Assembly: GCF_003946575.1 (NCBI RefSeq)
Contig: NZ_RHOP01000026.1
Span: forward strand, 1-32,815
Direction of reading: 5' to 3'
DNA length: 32,815 nucleotides
DNA from: Companilactobacillus jidongensis
GTDB taxonomy: Bacteria > Bacillota > Bacilli > Lactobacillales > Lactobacillaceae
The position numbers and the translations under genes are program-made. Of the stretch, positions 8,173-15,299 are shown in pieces (position 1 is the first letter of the stretch; each line of letters starts with the position of its first letter). The notes under the pieces were generated by a model. It was given only the letters and a program-made list of their open reading frames with translations, did not search any database and was not told where the DNA came from.

Positions 8173-8886
8173 ATGTCAAATTCAAATGTACTTTATCAAC
8201 ACGGAACACTTGCCCTACTAGTTCCCGGATTACTAGATGGAACTCTATCAATGAAGGAACTATTAAGTCACGGTGATACCGGAATCGGTACTGGAGAAGG
8301 ACTTGATGGCGAGTTGATCATTCTAGATGGCACGCCTTACCAAGTCGACAGTAACGGTAAGGTCAATCTAGTGGACAGTGAATTCGCGCTGCCATTCGCC
8401 AATAGCCACTTTGCTGATTATGCTGAAATGTTAGAAGTTGAAGACATCAAACGTGATGAACTTCAAAAACAAATTTCCGAAGCCGCTGCGAGTGACAATA
8501 CCTTCTACTCAGTTAAAATCACTGGTACCTTCAAGAATATGAAGACACGTGCCGTTCAAAAATCTTCAAAGCCATACAAGTCACTAGCTGAGACGGCTGA
8601 AAACCAAAGTATTTTCAATAAAGATTCAGTCAAAGGAACATTATTAAGCTACTATTCACCACAAATCTTTGATGGTGCTGCAGTTGGTGGCTTTCACAGC
8701 CACTTCATGTCAGATGAACATGACTTCGGTGGTCACATTCTAGATTTTGCATCAGTGACTGGCGTGGTTAGCTTCCAACAATTCGACAGCTTGGAACAAC
8801 ACTTACCTACTGATAACAAAGCTTACATGCAACATGACTTCTCACAAGATAATATACTCGAAGCCATTCACGGCGCTGAAGGATAA
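8173..8886 (+). CDS. alsD: Alpha-acetolactate decarboxylase
   Basis: 237 residues, zinc enzyme converting 2-acetolactate to acetoin. Marks: YQHGTLALLVPGLLDG at the N-terminus, and the zinc-ligand region GGFHSHFMSDEHDFGGH at about residues 174-190 with the H-x-H and later His. Length fits the family (about 235-240). It follows alsS by 24 nt with AGAAAGGA upstream, thus co-transcribed, and is closed by a strong terminator. Cytoplasmic. Assignment secure. Confidence 0.96.
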   Translation: MSNSNVLYQHGTLALLVPGLLDGTLSMKELLSHGDTGIGTGEGLDGELIILDGTPYQVDSNGKVNLVDSEFALPFANSHFADYAEMLEVEDIKRDELQKQISEAAASDNTFYSVKITGTFKNMKTRAVQKSSKPYKSLAETAENQSIFNKDSVKGTLLSYYSPQIFDGAAVGGFHSHFMSDEHDFGGHILDFASVTGVVSFQQFDSLEQHLPTDNKAYMQHDFSQDNILEAIHGAEG

Positions 8887-8894
8887 ATCATTTG

Positions 8895-8926
8895 AACCAG
8901 CTACCTTTTTAAGGTGCTGGTTTTTT
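8895..8926 (+). terminator. Terminator of alsS-alsD
   Basis: Inverted repeat AACCAGC-TACCTT / AAGGT-GCTGG(TT), loop of about 3, followed by TTTTTT. Located 8 nt after the alsD stop. Confidence 0.88.
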
Positions 8927-8985
8927 ATTTTGCGTAATTTAAATAGTAGGCACAAATAATAATTATTGGAGATGATACATTTTGC

Positions 8986-9022
8986 TTGATATTAAAAGTC
9001 TGAGCGTATATCCTTTGTATAC
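8986..9022 (+). promoter_or_regulatory. Promoter and operator-like repeat of the second mazEF pair
   Basis: TTGATA at 8986-8991, spacer of 17, TATCCT at 9009-9014. An inverted repeat GTATA-7 nt-TATAC at 9006-9022 covers the -10. AbrB-type antitoxins usually bind such symmetric sites for self-repression; here that is inferred. Confidence 0.5.
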
Positions 9023-9047
9023 ACATCAAACTGAGGAGGATATAAAA

Positions 9048-9278
9048 ATGAGTGTGAAAATTCGTAAAGTAGGTAATTCTAATACTTTAACTGTTCCAAA
9101 CTCCATTAAACCAATGGCAAAAGAATACGATGTATTTCAAGGGCGAGACGGAGTAATAGTTTTCTCTCCCAAAAGAAATAATCCATTCCACAATGAAGAC
9201 TTTATTAAAACACATGACTTAACACAAAAAGAGGAATTCGGAGGACCTTCGGTTGGCAAAGAAATCCTCGACGACTAA
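9048..9278 (+). CDS. MazE/AbrB-type antitoxin (second pair)
   Basis: 76 residues. AbrB-like N-terminal hairpin KIRKVGNSNTLTVPNSI (about residues 4-20), then a hydrophilic tail with NNPFHNEDFIKTHDL and an acidic end (KEILDD). GAGGAGGA precedes ATG 9048. An open frame reaches 8982 but that part covers the promoter. It overlaps the toxin gene by 26 nt. Related in both halves to the antitoxin at 5559-5822, but short of any recent duplication. Confidence 0.82.
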   Translation: MSVKIRKVGNSNTLTVPNSIKPMAKEYDVFQGRDGVIVFSPKRNNPFHNEDFIKTHDLTQKEEFGGPSVGKEILDD

Positions 9279-9618
9279 TCCTTATATTCCTCAGCAACAG
9301 GACTTGATTTTCATAAACTTTGATCCATCTTTAGGACAAGAAATAACCAAAAGACGTCCAGCAGTTGTAATAAGCAACTTAGGATATAGTAAATTAACTG
9401 GTTTGGTTGTGGTGGCACCCATTACACACGCCCATAATAATATTCTACAAAAACAAGGATATTTTATACCTATAAATAACAATCAAATTAACGGATTCAT
9501 CAATCCTCTGCAATTTGCTACATTTGATTACAAGAAAAGACACTGTGAATATATCGGTCTCTTAGATACAAAAACTTTTTTTGAATTAAAAAACACAATA
9601 CTAGAAATCATAACTTAA
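9253..9618 (+). CDS. MazF/PemK-family toxin (second pair)
   Basis: 121 residues with the MazF motifs: QDLIFINFDPSLGQE, the RRPAVVIS block (about residues 34-41), and GLVVVAPITH (about 49-58), then HCEYIGLL near the C-terminus. The start is TTG at 9253, supported by GGAGGA eight bases upstream within the antitoxin gene; no ATG fits. The weak start codon and the overlap should keep toxin below antitoxin. Endoribonuclease activity is by family. Confidence 0.83.
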   Translation: MAKKSSTTNPYIPQQQDLIFINFDPSLGQEITKRRPAVVISNLGYSKLTGLVVVAPITHAHNNILQKQGYFIPINNNQINGFINPLQFATFDYKKRHCEYIGLLDTKTFFELKNTILEIIT

Positions 9619-9630
9619 TTAAATAAAAAC

Positions 9631-9683
9631 AAAAAGGAAGCACATACGACTTGGAATATCCAAGAAATATCTGCTTCCTTTTT
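9631..9683. terminator. Bidirectional terminator between mazF and glutathione peroxidase genes
   Basis: AAAAAGGAAGCA at 9631 and its exact reverse complement at 9672, enclosing a second hairpin CTTGGA-ATA-TCCAAG at 9650-9664. A- and T-runs on both sides allow it to end both converging genes. Confidence 0.8.
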
Positions 9684-9710
9684 TATACGGTTATTTAACG
9701 ATGTGCCATT

Positions 9711-10178
9711 CTATCCAAGTGCTGAAACAATATCAGGTTCAACCTTCTCAGGCTTAGTAGTCGGTGCATAACGATCGATAATTTGACCATCACGGCCAAT
9801 CAAGAACTTAGTGAAGTTCCACTTGATACGGCCATGGCCAGCTGTTTCCTTCAAGTAAGTAAACAGTGGATCTTCTTCATCACCATTGACCTTAACTTGT
9901 TTAGTCATTGGGAAGGTTACACCATAGTGCATCTGACAATATTCACTGGTTTCCTCATCAGATCCTAATTCTTGATGGAACTGATTAGAAGGAAGTCCCA
10001 AAACTTCCAAGCCTTGCTCATGATACTTCTTATACAGTACTTCAATACCCTCAAGTTGTGGAGCTAATCCACATTTACTAGCGGTGTTAACAATCAAAAC
10101 CACTTTGCCTTTATAGTCATTGAAGTCGATTCTTTCACCGTTCATTTCTACTTCTGAAAAATCATAAATATTTGCCAT
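9711..10178 (-). CDS. Glutathione peroxidase family protein (thiol peroxidase)
   Basis: 155 residues of the GPx family in its cysteine form: NTASKCGLAPQLEGIE (peroxidatic Cys about residue 35), LGLPSNQFHQELG (Gln of the tetrad) and KWNFTKFLIGRDG (Trp and Asn). It lacks selenocysteine and the oligomerisation loop, like bacterial BsaA/BtuE proteins, which usually use thioredoxin as reductant. It reduces H2O2 or lipid peroxides in the cytoplasm. ATG 10178 has GGAAGGA upstream. A stand-alone gene. Confidence 0.93.
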   Translation of the reverse strand: MANIYDFSEVEMNGERIDFNDYKGKVVLIVNTASKCGLAPQLEGIEVLYKKYHEQGLEVLGLPSNQFHQELGSDEETSEYCQMHYGVTFPMTKQVKVNGDEEDPLFTYLKETAGHGRIKWNFTKFLIGRDGQIIDRYAPTTKPEKVEPDIVSALG

Positions 10179-10246
10179 TTGAATCAATCCTTCCATATTA
10201 AAGTCATTATACGTTTAATATAGAAAAGTTATAACTATTTTGTTTT

Positions 10247-11026
10247 TTATTCCGAAATGGTTTCGACCCAATTATTCATTAGATAAATACTTACAGCTGC
10301 TTCTGCTACAGCAACAACCAAGAACACAACGATTGTTAGTGCAAAGTTGGCAGTGTAATTAGAATTAAATAACATATTAACTGAATTGTTCAATTGGTTC
10401 ATAACGAATCCAACGACTCTGAGAACTAACCAGATAACAACCACATAAATCACGACATTCATGACTCTACGTCCGGTTGATGGCAAGAAATTGCTAGCAG
10501 AACGTGATGCTAAATGAATCAAATTGATTGTTGTCCAACTTAAAATAAGTATTACCAACATCAAACAAGTCATGGCTAGAACTCCCATAATAGCATTCGG
10601 AGCATCAAATGATGCACGGCCATTCATCATTGCCATCATATTAAGCGTATCAGAATATTCTGACCAATTAGGTATCGCAGCAATCAAGTAGAACACAGCT
10701 TGAGCAACAATAACATATAAATACGAAACGAATGATGTTGCCAAATTAGCCAGATAGAACTTTGTGTCACTGACTGGAATCAAGCGATAACTATCACGCG
10801 TATATTTTCTTTCTTGAATCACACTTAACATAACAAATGAGATCACGCCGGCAAGCATTGACCATCCAATTGTGATTGCTAGTGGTGTACTCTTATCCAT
10901 TCCACCTTGAAATGCTGTCACAATAATGCTTACTACAATTGCAATCACGTTGATCATTAAGAAGAAATTCATGTTGCGGAACTTCTCTTTGAACATGGCT
11001 TTAAATACATTTCCAAAACTAGTCAT
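10247..11026 (-). CDS. ABC transporter permease of a YtrA-type operon
   Basis: 259 residues with about six hydrophobic segments (about 20-40, 55-75, 100-122, 150-175, 185-210 and 225-248). It begins MTSFGNVFKAMFKEKFRN, a cytoplasmic amphipathic start common in ABC-2 type permeases. No signal for the substrate. The ATG at 11026 overlaps the 3' end of the ATPase gene by 8 nt and has AGGGGG upstream; a longer open frame to 11164 lies inside the ATPase gene and is ignored. With the ATPase it would form a small exporter, likely for an envelope-active compound such as a peptide, by analogy with Ytr-type systems. Confidence 0.85.
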   Translation of the reverse strand: MTSFGNVFKAMFKEKFRNMNFFLMINVIAIVVSIIVTAFQGGMDKSTPLAITIGWSMLAGVISFVMLSVIQERKYTRDSYRLIPVSDTKFYLANLATSFVSYLYVIVAQAVFYLIAAIPNWSEYSDTLNMMAMMNGRASFDAPNAIMGVLAMTCLMLVILILSWTTINLIHLASRSASNFLPSTGRRVMNVVIYVVVIWLVLRVVGFVMNQLNNSVNMLFNSNYTANFALTIVVFLVVAVAEAAVSIYLMNNWVETISE

Positions 11027-11729
11027 CTTGATTGCCCCCTTCATATAGACTCTCATAGTATTCTTCAATACCCATGTCATTATCTTCACGAATCTCATCG
11101 GCTTGCTTGTGACAATTAATAGTTTTATCCTTAACGACAATGATTTCATCCAAGATAGAAGCAATCTCAGTCACATAGTGATCACTGATGATCATTGTTG
11201 ATTCCTCAGGCTTCCATTTCAAAATACTATTAATTATTTTTTTACGGCTCATACTGTCGATTCCACCAAATGGTTCATCCAACAAATACAAATCTGCTTG
11301 ACGTGACAATGTTAAGGCAATCGTAAGTTTTTCTTTCATCCCTTTGGACATTGCGGACAATTTCAGATTCTTATCGATCTGCAAGAAGTCGATCAGTGAA
11401 TTTGAACGGGCAACATTGAAGTCTGGATAAACTGTTTGATAAAAATCAAAAATCTTGCCGACTTTCATACTTCCAGAAAATCCACCAAGGTGTTCTGTAA
11501 AGCTGACGTGACTCTTACGTTCAGCAATCTTGCTTGTTCCAGCAACTGAAATAGTTCCCTTACCGTGAGCACTGCCTGTAATAAGACGCATCAAGGTAGT
11601 TTTACCTGCACCATTTTCACCTAACAATCCGATAATCTTGCCACTATCAACTGTCACGTCAACGTCGTGCAGAATATTTTTTAAGCTGTGACTATAATTA
11701 AGTTTTTCAATCTTTAATAGTTCACTCAT
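11019..11729 (-). CDS. ABC transporter ATP-binding protein of a YtrA-type operon
   Basis: 236 residues, single nucleotide-binding domain: Walker A GLLGENGAGKTTLM (about residues 34-47), signature region LSAMSKGMKEKLTIALTLS (about 123-141, a degenerate LSGGQ as in this subfamily), Walker B LYLLDEPFGGID and a His switch in IISDHYV. The C-terminus is short. The ATG at 11729 lies inside the end of the GntR gene (8-nt overlap) with GGGGA upstream; earlier in-frame ATGs sit too close to that site. Translationally coupled on both sides. Confidence 0.9.
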   Translation of the reverse strand: MSELLKIEKLNYSHSLKNILHDVDVTVDSGKIIGLLGENGAGKTTLMRLITGSAHGKGTISVAGTSKIAERKSHVSFTEHLGGFSGSMKVGKIFDFYQTVYPDFNVARSNSLIDFLQIDKNLKLSAMSKGMKEKLTIALTLSRQADLYLLDEPFGGIDSMSRKKIINSILKWKPEESTMIISDHYVTEIASILDEIIVVKDKTINCHKQADEIREDNDMGIEEYYESLYEGGNQDD

Positions 11730-12096
11730 GTTGTCCATCCCCGCTTTCAATATAGCTCTTCATTTCGGACAATATCTCATCATCACTCAAGTTCAACGCG
11801 TGAAGTTGGTGATACATCAAAGTTAATTGTTCTTTAATTAGTTTGTTTCGTAATTGTTTGATACCTTCAACATCAGTCGTAACGAAGTTACCCTTGCCAC
11901 GTTGAGATTCAATAATATCCTCTGACAGCATTTCTGTCAAAGCACGTTGAACCGTATTAACATTAGCTGTTACGTCGATTGCTAGTTGCCGAACTGATGG
12001 TAGTTTTTCACCCGGCTGCAAGACACCCGTGATGATTTGATGATAAAGATATTCTTTGATTTGATAATAGATCGGAACTTTGTCGTCAAATTTCAA
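11722..12096 (-). CDS. GntR-family (YtrA subfamily) repressor
   Basis: 124 residues: N-terminal wHTH VPIYYQIKEYLYHQIITG...LPSVRQLAIDVTANVNTVQRALTEML, followed by the wing QRGKGNFV, and then a short helical tail of about 45 residues. This short form is YtrA-type, which typically represses its own ABC transporter operon and responds to cell-wall-active antibiotics. The start is TTG at 12096, eight bases after AGGAGG. A 28-bp palindromic operator lies between the start and the promoter. Confidence 0.9.
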   Translation of the reverse strand: MKFDDKVPIYYQIKEYLYHQIITGVLQPGEKLPSVRQLAIDVTANVNTVQRALTEMLSEDIIESQRGKGNFVTTDVEGIKQLRNKLIKEQLTLMYHQLHALNLSDDEILSEMKSYIESGDGQHE

Positions 12097-12112
12097 CTCG
12101 TCGTCCTCCTAT

Positions 12113-12140
12113 ATAGTGTATTAGTTTACTAGAACACTAT
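12113..12140. promoter_or_regulatory. Operator of the GntR/ABC operon
   Basis: Nested symmetry: outer arms ATAGTGT / ACACTAT with inner arms TAGT-TT-ACTA, centred on one point. It overlaps the likely -10 (TATAGT on the minus strand) and transcription start. YtrA-type regulators bind such sites; binding here is inferred. Confidence 0.65.
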
Positions 12141-12143
12141 AAC

Positions 12144-12157
12144 TCAGCAATTGCTGA
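12144..12157. promoter_or_regulatory. Second perfect palindrome in the GntR promoter spacer
   Basis: TCAGCAATTGCTGA is a perfect 14-bp palindrome lying between a weak -35 (TTGTAT) and the -10 of the operon, with 4-nt separation from the operator. Could be a site for another regulator. Confidence 0.4.
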
Positions 12158-12248
12158 AATACAAAATTATTGACCTTCATTTAATTAAAATTTATATTCA
12201 GATCGTTCATCCGGATAATATTCTGCTGAAAAAAGTCCGAGGAAAATA

Positions 12249-12284
12249 AAATAACGGGGCGCCCATATGGACATCCCGTTATTT
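12249..12284 (-). terminator. Terminator of the relB-yoeB operon
   Basis: AAATAACGGG and CCCGTTATTT pair, with further pairing inside (GTCC/GGGC with wobble). On the minus strand the arm runs into TTTATTTT. The first arm includes the yoeB stop codon. Confidence 0.75.
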
Positions 12285-12560
12285 ATCATAATGTAATTTG
12301 CACTGCACAATTATCACTTTTTCATCTTTTACATAATAAACTAGACGATTATATTCATCTATTCTTCTTGACCATAATCCAGATAAATTATGTTTTAATG
12401 GCTCTGGTTTCCCCAATCCAGAATCGAAAGCGTCACTATAAATAGATTTAATTAGTTTATTTATTCTTTTAACAGTTCTTTTATCCTCACTTTGCCAGTC
12501 AACATACTCAGACCAAGCAGAATCTAGGAACGATACTTCACGTTTACCATTTATATGAAT
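12279..12560 (-). CDS. yoeB: YoeB-family mRNA interferase toxin with a non-canonical start
   Basis: The frame encodes a clear YoeB: SAWSEYVDWQSEDKRTVKRI, then GKPEPLKHNLSGLWSRRI, then NRLVYYV and the end CKLHYDK. The residues matching the catalytic Glu (KPEP), Arg (SRRI) and C-terminal His-Tyr are all kept, so the toxin looks intact. It would cut mRNA at the ribosomal A site. The reading frame begins directly after the antitoxin stop, in the same phase, and contains no ATG, GTG or TTG before the conserved domain. Only ATT (12560) or ATA (12554) can start it, with AGGTGA four or ten bases upstream. The ATG at 12550 is out of frame and hits a stop after eight codons. Coordinates assume the ATT; about 93 residues. 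Confidence 0.85.
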   Translation of the reverse strand: MHINGKREVSFLDSAWSEYVDWQSEDKRTVKRINKLIKSIYSDAFDSGLGKPEPLKHNLSGLWSRRIDEYNRLVYYVKDEKVIIVQCKLHYDK

Positions 12561-12824
12561 TTATTCACCTATTAGTGGATGATTCGTACCTTTCTCATTT
12601 TTTGCCTCTTTCAATCTTTTCTCTAGTTCATTTACATTATTTTCACTATAAAAAGGATCTCTAACATCAAATGGAAGACCGCCGTCACTAATACTCTTCT
12701 TAACAAAAACGTTAAAAGCTGTAGATAAATTCATTCCCAGTGACTCATAAATTTCTGTAACCTTTTTTTTGTCACCACTATCCATACGAAAAGAAACTTG
12801 TACTTTTTGAGTTTTGTTATCCAT
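12561..12824 (-). CDS. relB: RelB/DinJ-family antitoxin
   Basis: 87 residues. N-terminal ribbon-helix-helix: KVQVSFRMDSGDKKKVTEIYESLGMNLSTAFNVFVKKSI, typical of RelB/DinJ, then a toxin-binding tail ending in LEKRLKEAKNEKG. ATG 12824 has GAGGTGG upstream. A palindrome covers the upstream region. First gene of the pair; toxin follows without gap. RelB/DinJ paired with YoeB is a mixed pair compared with the usual YefM-YoeB, though such pairs are seen in lactobacilli. Confidence 0.88.
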   Translation of the reverse strand: MDNKTQKVQVSFRMDSGDKKKVTEIYESLGMNLSTAFNVFVKKSISDGGLPFDVRDPFYSENNVNELEKRLKEAKNEKGTNHPLIGE

Positions 12825-12836
12825 AACTACCACCTC

Positions 12837-12870
12837 AACATACATTGTATGTTATATGCCACACTGTGGC
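12837..12870. promoter_or_regulatory. Two palindromes upstream of relB
   Basis: AACATAC-ATT-GTATGTT at 12837-12853, just 5' of the relB ribosome binding site, and GCCACA-C-TGTGGC at 12858-12870. The first overlaps possible -10 boxes (TACAAT or TATAAC on the minus strand) and is a likely RelB operator. The second could be another half of it or a weak hairpin after the aldo/keto reductase gene. Confidence 0.55.
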
Positions 12871-12883
12871 TAGCTTTTTGCTT

Positions 12884-13783
12884 CTAAAATTTCTTAAACA
12901 AACTATCAATCTTCTTATACTCGTCATCTGACAATTGGACTTTCATCGAACCAGCATTAGAAACAACTTGCTTCTCCAAACGAGCGCCAGGAATAACCGT
13001 ACTGATGCCAGGATCAGCAATATACCAAGCCAGGATTGTTTGAGCAACTGTAGCATTATGCTTCTCACCGATTGCTTTCACCTCATCCAATGCATCAATA
13101 ATCGACTTGAACTCATCGCTGCTGAATTGCTTGAACTTGTCATGGTCTGATAATGCATACTTGCCAGTCAATAACCCTGATGCTAATGGGAAATATGGTA
13201 CGAAAGCAATATTTTGTTCATTCAAGTATGGCATCAATGTCTTCTCTGCCTCACGATGGACCAAACTATAATTATCCTCAACAATATCCACCAAGCCATC
13301 ACGATTGGCTTCTTTAATCTGATCGAGCGAGAAGTTAGAAACACCGATAGCTCTGATTTTGCCGGCTTGCTTCAATTCATTCAACGCAGCGACAGCTTCA
13401 TACTTAGGCGTTGTTTCATCTGGAAAATGAATATAGAAAATATCAATATAATCAGTCTTCAATCGTTTCAAAGCATCTTCAACTGATTGTTTCAAAAACT
13501 CAGGACTGTTATTAAGTTCAAGATTATTGTTAGGATCTTGCGCTGCCTTAGTCGCGATAATGATTTTTGACCGATCATAATCTTGAATAACATCCCCAAT
13601 AATTTCCTCAGAACGACCTTTACCGTACATATAAGCAGTGTCGAGTAACTCAATCCCTGAGTCGAGAGCCTTCCGGACCACTGCATAACCATTTTCATCC
13701 TTTAAATTATTGAATAGATTATGTCCACCAACTTTGTTGGTACCTAATCCTAAACTTGGAATTTGAAGTTTTTTAGTTGCCAT
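12884..13783 (-). CDS. Aldo/keto reductase
   Basis: 299 residues, (beta/alpha)8 barrel NADPH-dependent oxidoreductase. Catalytic tetrad positions are visible: Asp and Tyr in LLDTAYMYGKGRSEE (about residues 46-60), Lys in IIIATKAA, His in DIFYIHFPDE; then GVSNFSLDQI and the cofactor motif near the end, STVIPGARLEKQV. Substrate unknown. ATG 13783 has AAGGAGGA upstream. It ends 60 nt before relB on the same strand with no strong terminator between, so read-through into relB-yoeB is possible. Confidence 0.92.
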   Translation of the reverse strand: MATKKLQIPSLGLGTNKVGGHNLFNNLKDENGYAVVRKALDSGIELLDTAYMYGKGRSEEIIGDVIQDYDRSKIIIATKAAQDPNNNLELNNSPEFLKQSVEDALKRLKTDYIDIFYIHFPDETTPKYEAVAALNELKQAGKIRAIGVSNFSLDQIKEANRDGLVDIVEDNYSLVHREAEKTLMPYLNEQNIAFVPYFPLASGLLTGKYALSDHDKFKQFSSDEFKSIIDALDEVKAIGEKHNATVAQTILAWYIADPGISTVIPGARLEKQVVSNAGSMKVQLSDDEYKKIDSLFKKF

Positions 13784-13851
13784 AATATTCCTCCTTGTAT
13801 TTGAAAGTATCACAGGTTCAGTTTATGCTTGTTAGCTTTTTAAAACAAAAA

Positions 13852-13879
13852 AAGTCTCTCCTCATCTGAGAAAAGACTT
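13852..13879 (-). terminator. Terminator of the diguanylate cyclase gene
   Basis: AAGTCT and AGACTT arms with an inner CTC/GAG; the minus strand continues TTTTTTTGTTTT. It starts a few bases after the stop at 13885. Confidence 0.75.
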
Positions 13880-13884
13880 CAATT

Positions 13885-15015
13885 CTAATCAACTGTTATT
13901 TGCATACGACCATTACGCTTGGAGTGATAAAGGTTCTGATCAACTCGATTATAAAAATCAATCGTCGACTTATCATCACTACTTACTTCTGAAACACCAA
14001 CTGAAATTGATATTCCAATTTGATTTGTATCGGAATGAACTTTCATATGATTAATCGCTATAAAAATTTGATTAACTATCGACCACGTATCGTCAATTTC
14101 ATATCCGGGAAATATTATATTGAATTCCTCCCCGCCAGTACGATAGAAACTGACGTTAGAATCATTTTCATCCAGAACAGTTTGTACAACCATGGACGCA
14201 TGTTGCAAAACTCTATCACCTGCCATATGTCCATATGTATCGTTCACATGCTTAAAATGATCAATATCAAACATCATCATAGACAGAGGCTCATTATTTT
14301 TACGACTTTGATTAAATAAATATCGAATATCATCAGTGTAAGCCGAGAAATTCTCCGTATCAGTCAATGTATCATGACTAGCAAGTCTTGCCAATCGCAG
14401 CTTGATGGCACTATCCTGTGAAAGCATGGCAATATACATGTATAGCAAAATTTCAAAAATAATCAGATAGATCCATTCCTGTACAAAGGTTATCCACGAT
14501 ATATGAAATTTCAAGACCATCCAAAACCACAGTATTCCACCAAACATAACGCCAGTTAACATGTAATTCGTAAATGCAAAATGGTGATCCCGATACTTCA
14601 CACGTACAACATTTAGAACCCAGAAGAATGCCATCAATGTAATTGCATGACCCCAAGATTGCCAATATCCAATTGAATGGTTAAACACCATATAAACCAA
14701 GACTATCGGCCAGAACGAATAATACGGAACATGAATATTTAAAAAATATGCACAAAAGGTTACTGCAAGTAATTGAAAATTCATAAACTCCCACGAAACA
14801 CTGGTACCAACGACAGATGTCTGAATACTAAAGACAAATACCAGCATATAAATCACGCCATACCACGAATTTAGCGTATCATCGTCAATGTTAATATTCC
14901 AACTGTGATTCATCGAAGTTAGCCAATTAAAGGTAACACTGTAAAGTGCAAATACACCTAGGACGAAAAAAACACTAGTTACAAATGGTGCAACATTCCA
15001 AGTAGACCATGTCAT
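13885..15015 (-). CDS. Membrane-bound GGDEF diguanylate cyclase
   Basis: 376 residues. The first about 205 residues hold six or so hydrophobic segments rich in Trp, Tyr and Phe, an unnamed membrane sensor. The GGDEF domain follows (about 210-376): HDTLTDTENF, the Mg-binding FDIDHFKHVNDTYGHMAGD, the active-site RTGGEEF and SVGVSE. All catalytic positions are kept, so it should make cyclic di-GMP. The product-inhibition site RxxD, normally five residues before GG(D/E)EF, reads SNVS. ATG 15015 has AGAAGGTG upstream. No EAL or PilZ gene is seen in this window. Enzyme class secure, physiological role unknown. Confidence 0.92.
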   Translation of the reverse strand: MTWSTWNVAPFVTSVFFVLGVFALYSVTFNWLTSMNHSWNINIDDDTLNSWYGVIYMLVFVFSIQTSVVGTSVSWEFMNFQLLAVTFCAYFLNIHVPYYSFWPIVLVYMVFNHSIGYWQSWGHAITLMAFFWVLNVVRVKYRDHHFAFTNYMLTGVMFGGILWFWMVLKFHISWITFVQEWIYLIIFEILLYMYIAMLSQDSAIKLRLARLASHDTLTDTENFSAYTDDIRYLFNQSRKNNEPLSMMMFDIDHFKHVNDTYGHMAGDRVLQHASMVVQTVLDENDSNVSFYRTGGEEFNIIFPGYEIDDTWSIVNQIFIAINHMKVHSDTNQIGISISVGVSEVSSDDKSTIDFYNRVDQNLYHSKRNGRMQITVD

Positions 15016-15246
15016 TGATACACCTTCTTTATTAAATAATTCATACAATGGTTAACACAATAAAACCTATATTAGCCTAATTACTTACAGATGAAAAGGG
15101 CAATATAATATGGATAGTCTAAGATATAATCATTTTATTCAACACAATCATACTATAAATCAATTCAGCAAATTAACTTGTCACATACTTTAAAACGTAG
15201 TATTCTTAAATAAATATTATTCCGATAGCAAACGAAATGTTTGTCA

Positions 15247-15299
15247 TGTTACTAGTAACACTTCTACTAGGCTGGGATAGCCTAAGGAGTGTTTTTTTT
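15247..15299 (+). promoter_or_regulatory. Leader hairpin over the MFS gene ribosome binding site
   Basis: AACACTTCT (15257) pairs with AGGAGTGTT (15285) with one G-U, enclosing a second stem AGGCT/AGCCT; eight T follow (15292-15299). It is shaped like an intrinsic terminator, yet its 3' arm is the AAGGAG ribosome binding site and the last two T are the start codon. A perfect palindrome TGTTACTAGTAACA at 15247-15260 shares bases with the 5' arm and could form a competing fold or be a DNA operator. Confidence 0.6.

Noticed and set aside
9006-9022. tRNA or small structured RNA in the mazEF upstream region
   Set aside because: Only a 5-bp inverted repeat; no cloverleaf. No tRNA or rRNA was recognised anywhere in the window.
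10197-10246. Terminator of the GntR/ABC operon
   Set aside because: Only a short AGTTATAACT palindrome in AT-rich DNA; no stable stem with a T-run.
12530-12550. ATG at 12550 as the yoeB start
   Set aside because: It is out of frame with the toxin and meets a stop after eight codons; using it would require a frameshift.
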